From: Symbiodinium natans
Lineage: Eukaryota > Sar > Dinophyceae > Suessiales > Symbiodiniaceae
Assembly (NCBI GenBank): GCA_905221605.1
Contig: CAJNDS010001236.1
Span: forward strand, 302,001 to 366,000
Length of the DNA stretch: 64,000 nt
Direction: 5' to 3'
Shown here: positions 35,330 to 46,499 of the stretch, piece after piece
Layout: the number at the start of each line of letters is the position of its first letter
How positions within the stretch are numbered: the first letter of the stretch is position 1
Program-made: the position numbers and the translations under genes
Notes under the pieces: generated by a model
Told to the model about the DNA's origin: nothing
The model's database searches: none
Seen by the model: the letters and a program-made list of their open reading frames with translations, nothing else

Positions 35330-35900
35330 CGCTGTGATTCAGGCTTTTTTTGCTTGGGAAATTTGGAAACCTGGTGGAGGTGCCGGAGCCGGCATGTGCG
35401 CCGAACCGCCCCAAGCCCAAGCAGGCGAAGCAGGGGGTCCCGTGGCATTGCCATTTTCATGTCGACTCATATACTTCAAGATTAGTGCTTTAGGGTTTAG
35501 GGATTAGGGTGTTTAGGGTTTAGGGTAAGGGCTCTCAAATTAAGGTTGCAATTTTCAGGGGCACGGTGGTTGGGCTTTCTTTTTTGGGAAGTTTGGAAAC
35601 CTGTGGTAAAGGCGATGGAGCTGGCGCGTACGCCGCAGCAAAAGGCCCGCCCAAAGCCCAAGCAGAGGGTCCCATGGCATTGCCATCAATATTTTTCATG
35701 CCTTTCTCATTACACTTAAGGATATTGAGGTTGCAATTTTCAGGGACACGGTGGGTTGGGCTTTCTTTTTTGGGAAGTTTGGAAACCTGTGGTAAAGGCG
35801 ATGGAGCTGGCGCGTACGCCCAAGCAAAAGGCCCGCCCAAAGCCCAAGCAGAGGGTCCCATGGCATTGCCATCAAGATTTTCATGTCTTTCTTATATACT
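35330..35900 (+). repeat. Three copies of a roughly 185-bp repeat
   Basis: Copies start near 35340, 35572 and 35757. The last two are offset by 185 bp and nearly identical. The shared core is ttgggaagtttggaaacctg, then a ggagctggcgcgtacgcc stretch and agagggtcccatggcattgc. Each copy is followed by telomere-like or AT-rich sequence. Confidence 0.85.
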
Positions 35901-36231
35901 TCAAGAGTAGTGCCTTAGGGAATAGGCCATGGGGCGTCTAGGGTGTAGGGGAAGGGTTTTTCAACTGAGGTTGCACACTTAAGAGTTGTTGTTTTCAGGG
36001 GTACTGTGATTCTGGGATGCTACCCTAAACCCTACAAAGTGGGGAGAGCGCAAGCCGCCAGAGGATCACAGATGGGGCGGTTGGTGGAGCAGCTGGAACC
36101 ACCAGGCGGACGACTGGGGTGAGGACGGCTCGGAGCTCCGGCCAGCCGATGCGCCTGGGATGCTACTTTTGCACGCTGTTTCAACATTTTAGCTTTGCTC
36201 CTATACCGCCCTTGTGCTGTAAACGTGTGTA

Positions 36232-37080
36232 GACTTGGATGCCCTTAAGGAGATCATCCCGAACCTGCATCTGGGCACGGAAGCTGATGCTGACTCTGAT
36301 CGGCACGCGCTGCTCGTGCGGTGCCTGCCATCGGCAGCGAAGGACCTGCGCACCAAGCAGCTGATGCTTGGCAACCAACCGGACCGGACGGGTTTAGGGT
36401 TTCTGCTAGGGTGTTGGGTTTAGCAAGGGATTAAGACTCGCACCCAAAAGGTTGTACCCCTTAAGGCTCTCCTTTTTATACTCGGCCCGTATATTCCCTT
36501 GTCCGCCCAGGAACATCGGTCACAGGCGGTCCTTCCTCGATAACTATCAGGATGTGTCCCTTGCAGGCATTTTCCTTCAGCTTTCAATGTTGGTACTTTG
36601 GGTATTATCCTTAACTTCCTAAGGTTTTTATTTTATAGTCCTGATAAACTCCCAGGCTGGAGATGGTGGACACTTGTCTGGCGCACAAGCAGTCCGTCCT
36701 TTTCTACTGCAAGAAAGGGCGGCACAGGAGCCCTCTGGCATTGCTGGTCTACCTGGTGCTCTTCCGTGGTGCTGCCTGGCCTAGTTGTGCTCGCTTTCGT
36801 TTTTTTTGCGGCTCATGTTTTTCACAGTTCTCACCACAAGACACGCAGGCGCACACAGTTCTCATGGTACCTGGTTATGGGGGTAGTTCTCTGTCTGTGT
36901 GGGTGTACAAGTCTTGAACCTGAACCCTAAACCCTAAACCGCAAAACCAAGATGGACGCAGACGCTGCTGAAGCGCTCATCCATTCCAGACGGCCGAATG
37001 CCCAGAAGCTTCCGCTGACATCAGAACTTTTTTGGGTTTATGCCAGTTCAGGCGTTCTGGGTAACTTCGGGTTTGGAGGG
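36232..37080 (+). CDS. Protein tyrosine/dual-specificity phosphatase-like exons
   Basis: Three plus-strand exon candidates. 36232-about 36385 encodes LDALKEIIPNLHLGTEADAD, then LLVRCLPSAAKDL. About 36656-36767 encodes VLFYCKKGRHRSPLALLVYL, which contains the Cys-X5-Arg-Ser phosphatase loop (CKKGRHRS); the usual His before the Cys is Tyr here. About 36951-37010 encodes MDADAAEALIHSRRPNAQ, matching the helix and Arg-Arg-Pro that follow the loop in these enzymes. A telomere-type gggtttagggtt begins right after exon 1 and ccctaaaccctaaacc ends right before exon 3. Function (dephosphorylation) is inferred; first and last exons are unplaced. Confidence 0.55.
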
Positions 37081-37816
37081 AGATTCAGGCCTTAGGTGGT
37101 CGAGGGTTTAGGGGTTAAAGTGACGACAACTACTTCTACGGCTATTAGCACCACCGACATTTGTGCTTAGTAAAGTTTCAAATTCGTTGCCATCACCCCT
37201 GCCCCAGTGCCAGCCATCCCAGGATATGGAGGATGTATGACAAGTACTACGTCTGGCAAGTCTTGCACCGGCGGCTCCAAAAGTGCTCCCGAGCCCAGGG
37301 TTTTCGAGATCAGCCTGAACTTAACCTCAAACCCCTCAGCCCCTAAGCCTTAATTAAGCTTTAGCCCTAAACCCTAAACACCCTGAGGGTTCCCAAACTG
37401 GAGCGTCATAATGCACCAATAATGCCTGTGAACCCAACCCATGCAGCCATGCAACCTAAACACGCAGAGGCCCTCTTCCCCTGAGTACGTGAACCTCCTT
37501 TCGGGTTATTTGCGCGGCCTGATGTCGAGGTAGCATCAATTACGGAACTGAGGGTTGGCCCCTGGCCCTCTCGTACCCTCTTCCCCTTGAATGCGGTTGG
37601 GTTTAATCAGTGACTGAGATATAATTGGTGTTGGCCCGCGTCTCTTTCCTTCTGGAATACCCTGCTGTGGCACTGAACCGATCGTCATTCCTGATGTTTC
37701 TCATGCCCTCTAACTTTCCTCATTCTTGCTGGCAAAGGTCCTTTGCGTGCTGGCTGCCGCCAATGATTGTCAGACTCCAAGGCAGAGGAGTCTTTGACTT
37801 TCAGGGACATCAGAGG
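37034..37816 (+). repeat. 783-bp tandem duplication, copy 1
   Basis: Identical, as far as read, to 37817-38596 at an offset of exactly 783 bp. It includes telomere-like words and a 61-codon open frame that recurs unchanged in copy 2. Confidence 0.95.
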
Positions 37817-38596
37817 GGGTTTATGCCAGTTCAGGCGTTCTGGGTAACTTCGGGTTTGGAGGGAGATTCAGGCCTTAGGTGGTCGAGGGTTTAGGGGTTA
37901 AAGTGACGACAACTACTTCTACGGCTATTAGCACCACCGACATTTGTGCTTAGTAAAGTTTCAAATTCGTTGCCATCACCCCTGCCCCAGTGCCAGCCAT
38001 CCCAGGATATGGAGGATGTATGACAAGTACTACGTCTGGCAAGTCTTGCACCGGCGGCTCCAAAAGTGCTCCCGAGCCCAGGGTTTTCGAGATCAGCCTG
38101 AACTTAACCTCAAACCCCTCAGCCCCTAAGCCTTAATTAAGCTTTAGCCCTAAACCCTAAACACCCTGAGGGTTCCCAAACTGGAGCGTCATAATGCACC
38201 AATAATGCCTGTGAACCCAACCCATGCAGCCATGCAACCTAAACACGCAGAGGCCCTCTTCCCCTGAGTACGTGAACCTCCTTTCGGGTTATTTGCGCGG
38301 CCTGATGTCGAGGTAGCATCAATTACGGAACTGAGGGTTGGCCCCTGGCCCTCTCGTACCCTCTTCCCCTTGAATGCGGTTGGGTTTAATCAGTGACTGA
38401 GATATAATTGGTGTTGGCCCGCGTCTCTTTCCTTCTGGAATACCCTGCTGTGGCACTGAACCGATCGTCATTCCTGATGTTTCTCATGCCCTCTAACTTT
38501 CCTCATTCTTGCTGGCAAAGGTCCTTTGCGTGCTGGCTGCCGCCAATGATTGTCAGACTCCAAGGCAGAGGAGTCTTTGACTTTCAGGGACATCAG
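37817..38596 (+). repeat. 783-bp tandem duplication, copy 2
   Basis: Second copy of the unit; it ends at catcag and then diverges. No confident gene lies in either copy. The open frames at 37161-37346 and 37944-38129 encode the same unrecognised 61 residues. Confidence 0.95.
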
Positions 38597-38599
38597 ATA

Positions 38600-39480
38600 G
38601 GAGAAGCGGCTGAGTTGGCATGGGATAACGATTCGGGAGTGTTTGTTATGTTCTGAACTTGAGTCATTGATGGTGCGTCAGGGTCTGTAGGCTGTTGGTG
38701 ATTTTGACGGGGGTGGGGGGTGGGGGGGTGGGGCCAGAGGCTTCAAAACCCGAACCAACCCAAAAACCAGCATCCCAAGCGGTCGCACAAATGGGGCCCC
38801 GGTCTCAGTAGATCCTACAACCCCCACGGGTCTGGGTGTCGTTAGGCTCTGGCACTGAGGTGTCCTCGGTGCCAGGAACTGCCGCCAGCCGTTGATTGTT
38901 CCCGTGTGGCATGTCATGTCTGTCATTTGGATTGCTCTGCCGTTGCCCAGGTCACAAGATCATCCTGCGCAACGGTTTCGAGGCATCCGTCTGGCCGCCT
39001 ACGCTTTGATGAGTGTTGGGTTTGGGTTTGGACTTCGGCTTGCTTCTCCTGTTTCCGAGCGGCCACTATTCGTTGTCTGCATTCTTTCCCTGAGTTGCAA
39101 GCCGCTGTTCGATGTTTCCTCTGCCAATGTCAGCCCTAGAGAGAGAAAAAAGGTTTGGTTTGGGTAGGCTGTTCCCCTTTCGGGCAGTGGCGGTTCAGAG
39201 TTTAGGTTCCACGCAAGGGCTGCAATGTAATGTAATCGCAAATGCGCGTGGACTGCCACTTGCCAAAACACCTCTTGCAGAGTCCTGGGTTTGTCGCCTG
39301 AACTTCTTTGCCCGGTACGTAGGTTTCCTTCTGACTGCCCCCCAGGTCGCCTCCATCGTTGACGATGAGTTGGTTCGTCAGTCAGCCCGGTTTAGCCTCA
39401 GCGCCCTTTGCTATGACTGGTCTGTTCGGTAGAAGCACACCCGGAAGTCAGGGTGATGAGCGCTAGAATTCCAAACAGTG
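38600..39480. other. No recognised gene
   Basis: A G-run lies near 38709-38732. A family-type hairpin with one wobble pair (ggcactgagg tgt cctcggtgcc) lies at 38851-38873. Plus-strand stretches near 38952-39010 and 39345-39430 follow AG-G and may be exons, but no domain is visible. Confidence 0.4.
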
Positions 39481-39510
39481 CTAGTATTTTAACTGCCACA
39501 CTCCGTTTTA

Positions 39511-40245
39511 CCACCGAGGCTTCCTCGGTGGAAACGATCTACAACGACGACGACGACTACTACTACCACCAGTACGACTAGTACAAGTACGCTATATACC
39601 ACCGAGGCTTCCTCGCTGGGTAGCATCAGACACGAAAAGATCTACAACTACGACTACTGTAGCTACTTCACGCGTTTTACCACCGAGGCTTCCTCTGTGG
39701 ATAGCATCGTACAGAAAAAATCTTCAACCACGACTAACTACTCTACTTACTACACTCGTTTTACCACCGAGGCTTCCTCGGTGGATAGGACTGCACTCGT
39801 TTTACCACCAAGGCTTCCTCGGTGGATAGTATCACACACGGCAAGATCTACAACCACGACTAATGTACTCTACTTACTTCACGGGTTTTACCACCGAGGC
39901 TTCCTCGGTACAAGAGCCACAACTACGACTACTCTAGTTACGTCACTGGTTTTACCATCGAGGCCTCCTCTGTGGACAGCATCATACACGACAAGATCTA
40001 CAACCGCGACTGCTGTAGTTATTACACTCGTTTTGCCACCGAGGCTTCCTTGGTGGATAGTCTCATACACGAAAGATCTACAACCATGACTCCTCCGTAC
40101 TTCACTGGTCTTCCCACCGAGGCTTCCTCTGTGGATAGCATCCTACACGAAAAGACCGAGAACTACGACTACTGTACTTATCACACTCGTTTGACCGCCG
40201 AGGCTTTGTCGGCGCATAGCATCAGACACGAAAAGACACACAACT
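39511..40245 (+). repeat. 81-bp palindrome satellite, array 1
   Basis: About nine diverged units. Each has the hairpin ccaccgagg-ctt-cctcggtgg (often with tgtgg in the right arm), followed by atagcat.a.acacgaaaaga and ctacaactacgactac. It is open in several frames on both strands because the unit is a multiple of three. Confidence 0.9.
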
Positions 40246-41400
40246 AGGACGTTTGTTGATGCCGGGTCCCGGCAACAATTCCCAAAAGAAAGACATGCTC
40301 TATTTAATTGAGAAAGTGGTGTTTTCCATTTCTTGTACTGACAGAGTCTTCACGGGTTTCTGTAAGGGTTTGGAAATTTGCAAACGTGAAAATCCCCCCC
40401 TGACCCCACACCCCCACTCCCCCTCCTCCCCTCCCCCCTCCACCCCCCCCACCCCCCCCCCACCCGCCCCAAAAACCTTTGTTTGTTGATGCCCCGACAT
40501 CAATTCCCAACTTGAAGACTTGGTCTATGTAATCCAGAGAGTGGTGTTCCCCCAAGGCCGCCTCGCAGGGAGCTGGTGGACCTCGCCCCGTGTCAGTTGG
40601 GGCCCGAGCATGTTTTTTTTTTTTTTTTTAAGAGGGCGGACTTTAAGCTTGTGGGTTTTTTTCTGTCTGAACTTCGTGGCGGCAGCTGGCAGCGAAGTGG
40701 CAGTGGATCTGTGGAGCCGAAGGATCTCGGGCTTGACCCAAGTTCAGGACAAACGCCCCAAAGGCAGTACCAGCAGCTCTGCAACCACAGATATGAGCGG
40801 TTCCTCTCCCGGCGAAGCTCATCCAAGCGTTCGCGCGGAGCTAGACGAACAGGGCCTCGGGCCATTTCGGTCCCCAAGGCCACAATGGTGTGGCACTATA
40901 TGGCAAGCTTCTGCGCCAGATCGCTGACTCACAGTCAAGCCAGTGAGGGGCCAGCATCCTAGACACGGACCGTCGCTGGACGTGAGTCCCCCTGAACCCT
41001 ATGGGTTTAAGCCCAAACCCCGCAATTTAGTTAGCCCGGGTGCGCACCCCAACAGCGTGCCCAGGCCACCTCATGCTGATCCTCATCCGGGGCGCCGCGG
41101 CCGCATTTGGGCAAAAGGCGGCCAATATTGAGGGCGTAAGTCGTGTTAAACAAAGTAGCCCGAAGCCCACAAATTACTTTCATATGCCCGGACTCTGTGC
41201 TGAGGCCGAGACTTTGGGGAGGATATGGCAGCTCGTTGAGGTCGATGGTGATGATACCTGGGCACACTGTCGGGGTGTGTGACCCGGGGGAGTGCCCGAG
41301 GCTGCCAGCCGCTGGTCGCCGCGCACTCATGTGACTCTCATGTGGAGGGTTTTAGGGTCTTATGGGGTCCTCAGTAAATTTAGCCCCTGAAATTAACTGC
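40246..41400. other. Spacer between satellite arrays
   Basis: Contains C-runs at about 40397-40470 and a T-run at about 40612-40629. A plus-strand open stretch at about 40670-40927 (SGLTQVQDKRPKGS, then GPFRSPRPQW) is more complex than its surroundings and could be an exon; it is unrecognised. Confidence 0.4.
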
Positions 41401-41404
41401 AAAC

Positions 41405-43650
41405 GCATGCCGGACTTCCTCTGTGGATAGCATTATACATGAAAAGACCTACAGCTACGACTACCATAGTTTCTACATTCGTTTGACCACCGAGGCTTCC
41501 TCGGTGGATAGTATCACACACGAGAACATCTACAACTATGACTACTCTACGTACTTCGCGGTTTTTACCAGCGAGGCTAAGATCTACAGCTACGACTACT
41601 GTAGTTATTACACTCGCTTTACCACCGAGGCTTCCTCGGTGGATGGTACACGAAAAGATCTACAACCATGACTACTCTAGTTTCTGCACTGGTGTTACCA
41701 CCGAGGCTTCCTCTGTGGATAGCATCAGACACGACAAGAATTTCAACTACGACTACTGTACTTCTCGCACTCGTTTGAGCACCGAGGCTTCCTCGGTAGA
41801 TAGTGTCACACACAAAAAAGATCTACAACGATGACTACTCTACTTTCTTCACGGGTTTTACCACCGAGGCTTCCTCGGTGGTAAAACCATACACGAAAAG
41901 CTCAAGAACTACAACTGCGACTGCTCTGGTTACTTCACTGGTCTTGCCACCGAGGCTTCCTCTGTGGACAGCATCATACACGAAAAAACTCAAGAGCTAC
42001 AACTACAACTACTCTAGCTACTGCACTGGTTTTACCGCCGAGGCTTCCTCTGTGGATAGCATTATACGCGAAAAGACCTACAGCTACGACTACCGTAGTT
42101 GCTACACTCGTTTTACCACCGAGGCTTCCTCTGTGGATAGCATTATACACGAGAAGACCTACAACTACGACTACCATAGTTGCTACACTCGTTTTACCAC
42201 CGAGGCTTCCTCTGTGGATAGCATTACACGCGAAAAGACCTACAGCTACGACTACCGTAGTTGCTACACTCGTTTTACCACCGAGGCTTCCTCTGTGGAT
42301 AGCATTATACCCGAAAAGACCTACAGCTACGACTACCGTAGTTGCTACACTCGTTGTACCACCGAGGCTTCCTCTGTGGATAGCATTATACGTGAAAAGA
42401 TTTGTGGATAGCATTATACACGAAAAGACCTACAGCTACGACTACGTTTTACCACCGAGGCTTCCTCTGTGGATGGCATTAGACACGAAAAGACCTACAG
42501 CTACGACTACCGTCGTTGCTACACTCGTTTTACCACCGAGGCTTCCTCTGTGGATAGCATTATACACGAGAAGACCTACAACTACGACTACCATAGTTGC
42601 TACACTCGTTTTACCACCGAGGCTTCCTCTGTGGATAGCATTAATAAATTACACGCGAAAAGACCTACAGCTACGACTACCGTAGTTGCTACACTCGTTT
42701 TACCACCGAGGCTTCCTCTGTGGATAGCATTATACCCGAAAAGACCTACAGCTACGACTACCGTAGTTGCTACACTCGTTGTACCACCGAGGCTTCCTCT
42801 GTGGATAGCATTATACGTGAAAAGATTTGTGGATAGCATTATACACGAAAAGACCTACAGCTACGACTACGTTTTACCACCGAGGCTTCCTCTGTGGATG
42901 GCATTAGACACGAAAAGACCTACAGCTACGACTACCGTCGTTGCTACACTCGTTTTACCACCGAGGCTTCCTCTGTGGATAGCATTATACACGAGAAGAC
43001 CTACAACTACGACTACCCTAGTTGCTACACTCGTTTTACCACCGAGGCTTCCTCTGTGGATAGCATTAATAAATTACACGCGAAAAGACCTACAGCTACG
43101 ACTACCGTAGTTGCTACACTCGTTTTACCACCGAGGCTTCCTCTCTGGATAGCATTCTGCCCGAAAAGACCTACAGCTACGACTACCGTAGTTGCTACAC
43201 TCGTATTACCACCGAGGCTTCCTCTGTGGATAGCATTATACACGAAAAGACCTACAGCTACGACTACGTTTTACCACCGAGGCTTCCTCTGTGGATGGCA
43301 TTAGACACGAAAAGACCTACAGCTACGACTACCGTAGTTGCTACACTGGTTTTACCACCGAGGCTTCCTCTGTGGATAGCATGATACGCGAAAAGAACTA
43401 CAGCTACGACTACCGTAGTTGCTACACTCGTTTTACCACCGAGGCTTCCTCTGTGGATAGCATTATACGCGAAAAGACCTACAGCTACGACTACCGTAGT
43501 TGCCACACTCGTTTTACCACCGAGGCTTCCTCTGTGGATAGCATTACACGCGAAAAGACCTACAGCTACGACTACCGTAGTTGCCACACTCGTGTTACCA
43601 CCGAGGCTTCCTCGGTGATTTACCACCGAGGCATCCTCGGTGGCTAGCTA
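41405..43650 (+). repeat. 81-bp palindrome satellite, array 2, with higher-order repeat
   Basis: About 26 units; the conceptual translation repeats every 27 residues (TEASSVDSIIREKTYSYDYR and variants). Two consecutive blocks starting near 42392 and 42817 repeat at an offset of 425 bp nearly identically, a higher-order repeat that includes a truncated unit. Complementary-strand frames are also open. This is a satellite; I do not call it a gene. Confidence 0.93.
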
Positions 43651-43699
43651 TCATGCGCAAAAAGATCATCAAGAGCCATCCTAACGCCTAAGCGCTAAA

Positions 43700-44410
43700 C
43701 CTTTTGCAACACCCCTAAACCTTAAAATACTTCAATCCCAGAACAGCCCCGAACCCTGGACACTGTGCCAGGACAACCCCGAACCCTGGACACTGCGCCA
43801 TTCCAAGCCCCAAACCAAGCCCTTTTGCAACAGGCTTCAGTATCCGCCTGGATGCGTCGCAGACTGAGCCCTACACCCTGAACCCTTATGCCATCCTGAA
43901 CACCTAAACCATGCTAAGCCTTAAGCCCCCCTCCCTCCCCCTAAGCCTTTTGCTATGATAGGCAGACAAGATGAGTTCCTAAATGTCCCAAGCAGTGAGC
44001 CCTATGCCATCCTAAACACTAGATCCCAGAGCATCCCTAAACCATCCAGGGCCAACACAATTACACAGACTTCCCCCCGCCCCCCCGCCCGGTTTCCCCC
44101 ACCCTTGAACCCCATGTGAAGTTCCTTTATCCCGCGGCCTGTTGTCACAAACTCTGCGGTCTCTCGCCCTCGCTGTCTCTGTAGGTCCAGTAACTGGCAG
44201 CGGCAGCTACTTCTGCGGCGGAGGCCGGGAAACAAGCATTGCCTGCTGCATCACTGCTCTTGTCCCTGCTGTGGTCAGCTTGTGTTCGCACCTTGCTGCC
44301 AGTGAAAGGATCGGCCCATGATAAAGAATAAACCCTGAGCTCCTTGGCTTAGAGAGGGTTTAGGGCTTCTTCTCGATTAACATAACGCAATGTCAGAATC
44401 ATGCCTGTCA
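43700..44410. other. Low-complexity spacer
   Basis: Repeated phrase cccgaaccctggacactg at about 43748 and 43781. A Cys-rich plus-strand stretch after an AG near 44185 (CLLHHCSCPCCGQLVFAPCC) is possibly an exon but unsupported. Confidence 0.4.
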
Positions 44411-44530
44411 TGCATGAGGCTTCAGAGGCTATGGTTTCTATGCCATGTGGACACACGTACAACGGCCCCATGGCCTTCACGCAAAAGTTCTAACATGTAC
44501 ACAGCACCAGCTCTTTTTTGAAGTGCCACG

Positions 44531-45700
44531 ATGTCCTGTCCACCACCGCCTCCGCCACCTCTTGCGCAGCAGAGCTCTGAAGCGGCTGGCAGCCGACAGG
44601 GCCTTTCCTGGAAGGTGGGCCAGCAGCAAGGCCACCAGCAGCAAGGCCACCAGCTGCAAGGCCACCAGCTGCAAGGCCACCAGCAGCAAGGCCAGCAGCA
44701 AGGCCACCAGCAGCAAGGCCACCAGCTGCAAGGCCACCAGCAGCAAGGCCAGCAGCAAGGCCACCAGCAGCAAGGCCACCAGCAGCAAGGCCACCAGCAG
44801 CAAGGCCAGCAGCAAGGCCACCAGCAGCAAGGCCACCAGCTGCAAGGCCACCAGCAGCAAGGCCACCAGCAGCAAGGCCAGCTGAACGCTGCCCAAAGGC
44901 GCAACCAGACGTTCCGGGAGTCCTTTGGCGGACAGGTGCTGTCCTTTGAGAAACAAGTGGAGACAGTCTCTTTCAAGGTCGACAAGATACAGGAGCAGCA
45001 GGACAAGATGCAGGAGCAGCAGAACAAGATGCAGGAGACACTGGCGAAGGGCCTGGCAGACTTGCATATGTATACCCAGGACAAGGAGAAGCTGGTCACC
45101 TGCCAATCCCAGCTGCAGGCGTTTACAAAGGCGAACAGCGAGTTCGCGGAGGAGAGCCGCAACTTGAAGCGGCAGCTGGAGGAAAGAGACACGAAGATCA
45201 AAACCATGCAGACACTTGGCTGCTGCTCAGAAACACTTCCTTTTTGTGCTTCTCTTGCTGTTCATGCTCCCAGCTCGCTGTAGAAAGCAGACATGTGCTT
45301 GCAGCCTTTGTTTTTTCGCACGTGACGCCCAGCTTCTAAAGTCCAGTGTTGCTAAATGCCGTTTTTTCTCCAATCCGTGCTGGACCCCAGGCGTGACCAG
45401 AACGAGACCGAGCGACAAAACCGAGTCATGCGCGCCAAAATTGAGGCGACCTGACCAACTTGGCTGTTGCTCCTGTTATGTCAAGATCACTCAAAGATTG
45501 ATGCCTCGGCCTCACTCGTGATTATATGGTCTGGCCTGTAGGACCTGGAGCTGCAAATCAAGAACAAGGATCTGGAGCTCGCCAGGCGTGGAGCGGGTGG
45601 AGGCAGGCCAAGAGCAGCTCAGAGAAACACAGCCCTAAACCCTCAGCAATTGAGCGTAGACTCTGAATCCCAAAACCCGAACCACAACCCGAAACCCTAA
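44531..45700 (+). CDS. Gln/His-repeat coiled-coil protein, two exons
   Basis: Exon 1 44531-45187 (657 nt), intron 45188-45541 (GA-AG, 354 nt), exon 2 45542-45700 (159 nt); 271 residues. The N terminus has a Pro run (MSCPPPPPPP). Residues of about 30-117 are a 5-residue repeat, QQQGH with QLQGH variants, from a 15-bp DNA repeat. Next comes a clear coiled coil (VSFKVDKIQEQQDKMQEQQ through SRNLKRQLEER), joined by the splice to DLELQIKNKDLELARR. The join is preferred because the heptad continues and GAC is shared at both sites. The stop is the TAA inside a ccctaa telomere-type word, so the last few residues are repeat-derived. A structural or scaffold role is inferred from the coiled coil only. 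Confidence 0.7.
44620..44882 (+). repeat. 15-bp coding minisatellite (cagcagcaaggccac)
   Basis: About 17 units with cagctgcaaggccac variants; some units lack one codon pair, giving QQQGQ. It keeps frame throughout, consistent with translation. Confidence 0.92.
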
Positions 45701-45752
45701 GCCCTAAACCCTAAACCCCAAAACCCTAAACCCTAAACCCTCCAAACCTCAA
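45690..45752 (+). repeat. Telomere-type ccctaaa cluster
   Basis: Six to seven imperfect heptamers that overlap the stop codon of the Gln/His gene. Confidence 0.85.
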
Positions 45753-46186
45753 GACACCTGCGCAGAGGCAAACCTGCGAGATGACCTCCTGACCTGAGAT
45801 GGGGCACACGTCATCCCTAGGCGTCGTTTCTGCGATCCCTGCAAGTGGAACACAAACCGCGAAGCCCAGAAAGAAGGCTGTATAGGGCTACTCCACAGAA
45901 GGGGTCGCCTGCAAGCCACACCGAGATCTCCCAGCAGTGGGATGCCGGCCGGCGTGCTGGAAAAGGAAACAGCGCTTGTCAGCGTCAGCGCGAGTGCATC
46001 ATGAGGTGATCTGGCATGGGCTGCGCGCTCATACACTACCCGAAGCTGCGCTTTTTTGAGCAACTGGCAGGTCTACCGCATCATTCTGGGCGAAACTCGC
46101 TGGGCAGCGTGCTTGGCGCAGGACGGGACTGAGATTTCAGTGTTGGAGCACACTGCACATTTGCCAGTGAGTCGTTTGTCATGCAG

Positions 46187-46220
46187 AAACACAAATCGCA
46201 ACCGGTTGCGATTTGTGTTT
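46187..46220. repeat. Perfect 34-bp palindrome
   Basis: Arms of 17 bp meeting at accggt with no loop; the core is atcgcaaccggttgcgat. Confidence 0.93.
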
Positions 46221-46327
46221 TGCCACAGAAAACTTACACCTCCAAGGTCTCCCCGCTCGAGGCTACACCTGGCATGTTCACAGCACAGATCACTCTGTTA
46301 GGATGAAGTCGTTTCTCATTGAAAAAA

Positions 46328-46353
46328 CACAAGTCGCAACCAGTTGCGACTTG
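46328..46353. repeat. Hairpin related to the 46187 palindrome
   Basis: Arms acaagtcgcaac / gttgcgacttgt, loop ca. Compared with its neighbours the stem has A-to-G on one arm and T-to-C on the other, preserving pairing. Confidence 0.9.
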
Positions 46354-46460
46354 TATTTCGCCAGAAAACTTACATCCCAAAGGGCCCTCTGAAGCATGGA
46401 AAGCCTCAACAGCACTTAGCCTGGTCCGGGGAGAGCTTTCAGGTCTAACTTTTCAGTGGC

Positions 46461-46496
46461 AAAACACAAATCGCAACCGGTTGCGATTTGTGTTTT
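46461..46496. repeat. Perfect 36-bp palindrome
   Basis: Same sequence as 46187-46220 extended by one pair; the three copies lie at roughly 135-140 bp intervals. Confidence 0.93.
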
Positions 46497-46499
46497 TGC

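Noticed and set aside
37161-38129. A duplicated 61-residue gene
   Set aside because: The open frames are short, lack motifs and exist twice only because the 783-bp unit is duplicated.
42469-43304. Long open frames in the satellite as a gene
   Set aside because: Open on both strands because the unit is 27 codons long; no start context, splice or flanking coding signal.
39511-43650. CRISPR array (regular palindromic repeats)
   Set aside because: Units are contiguous 81-bp satellite copies without unique spacers, in a eukaryotic intron-bearing context.
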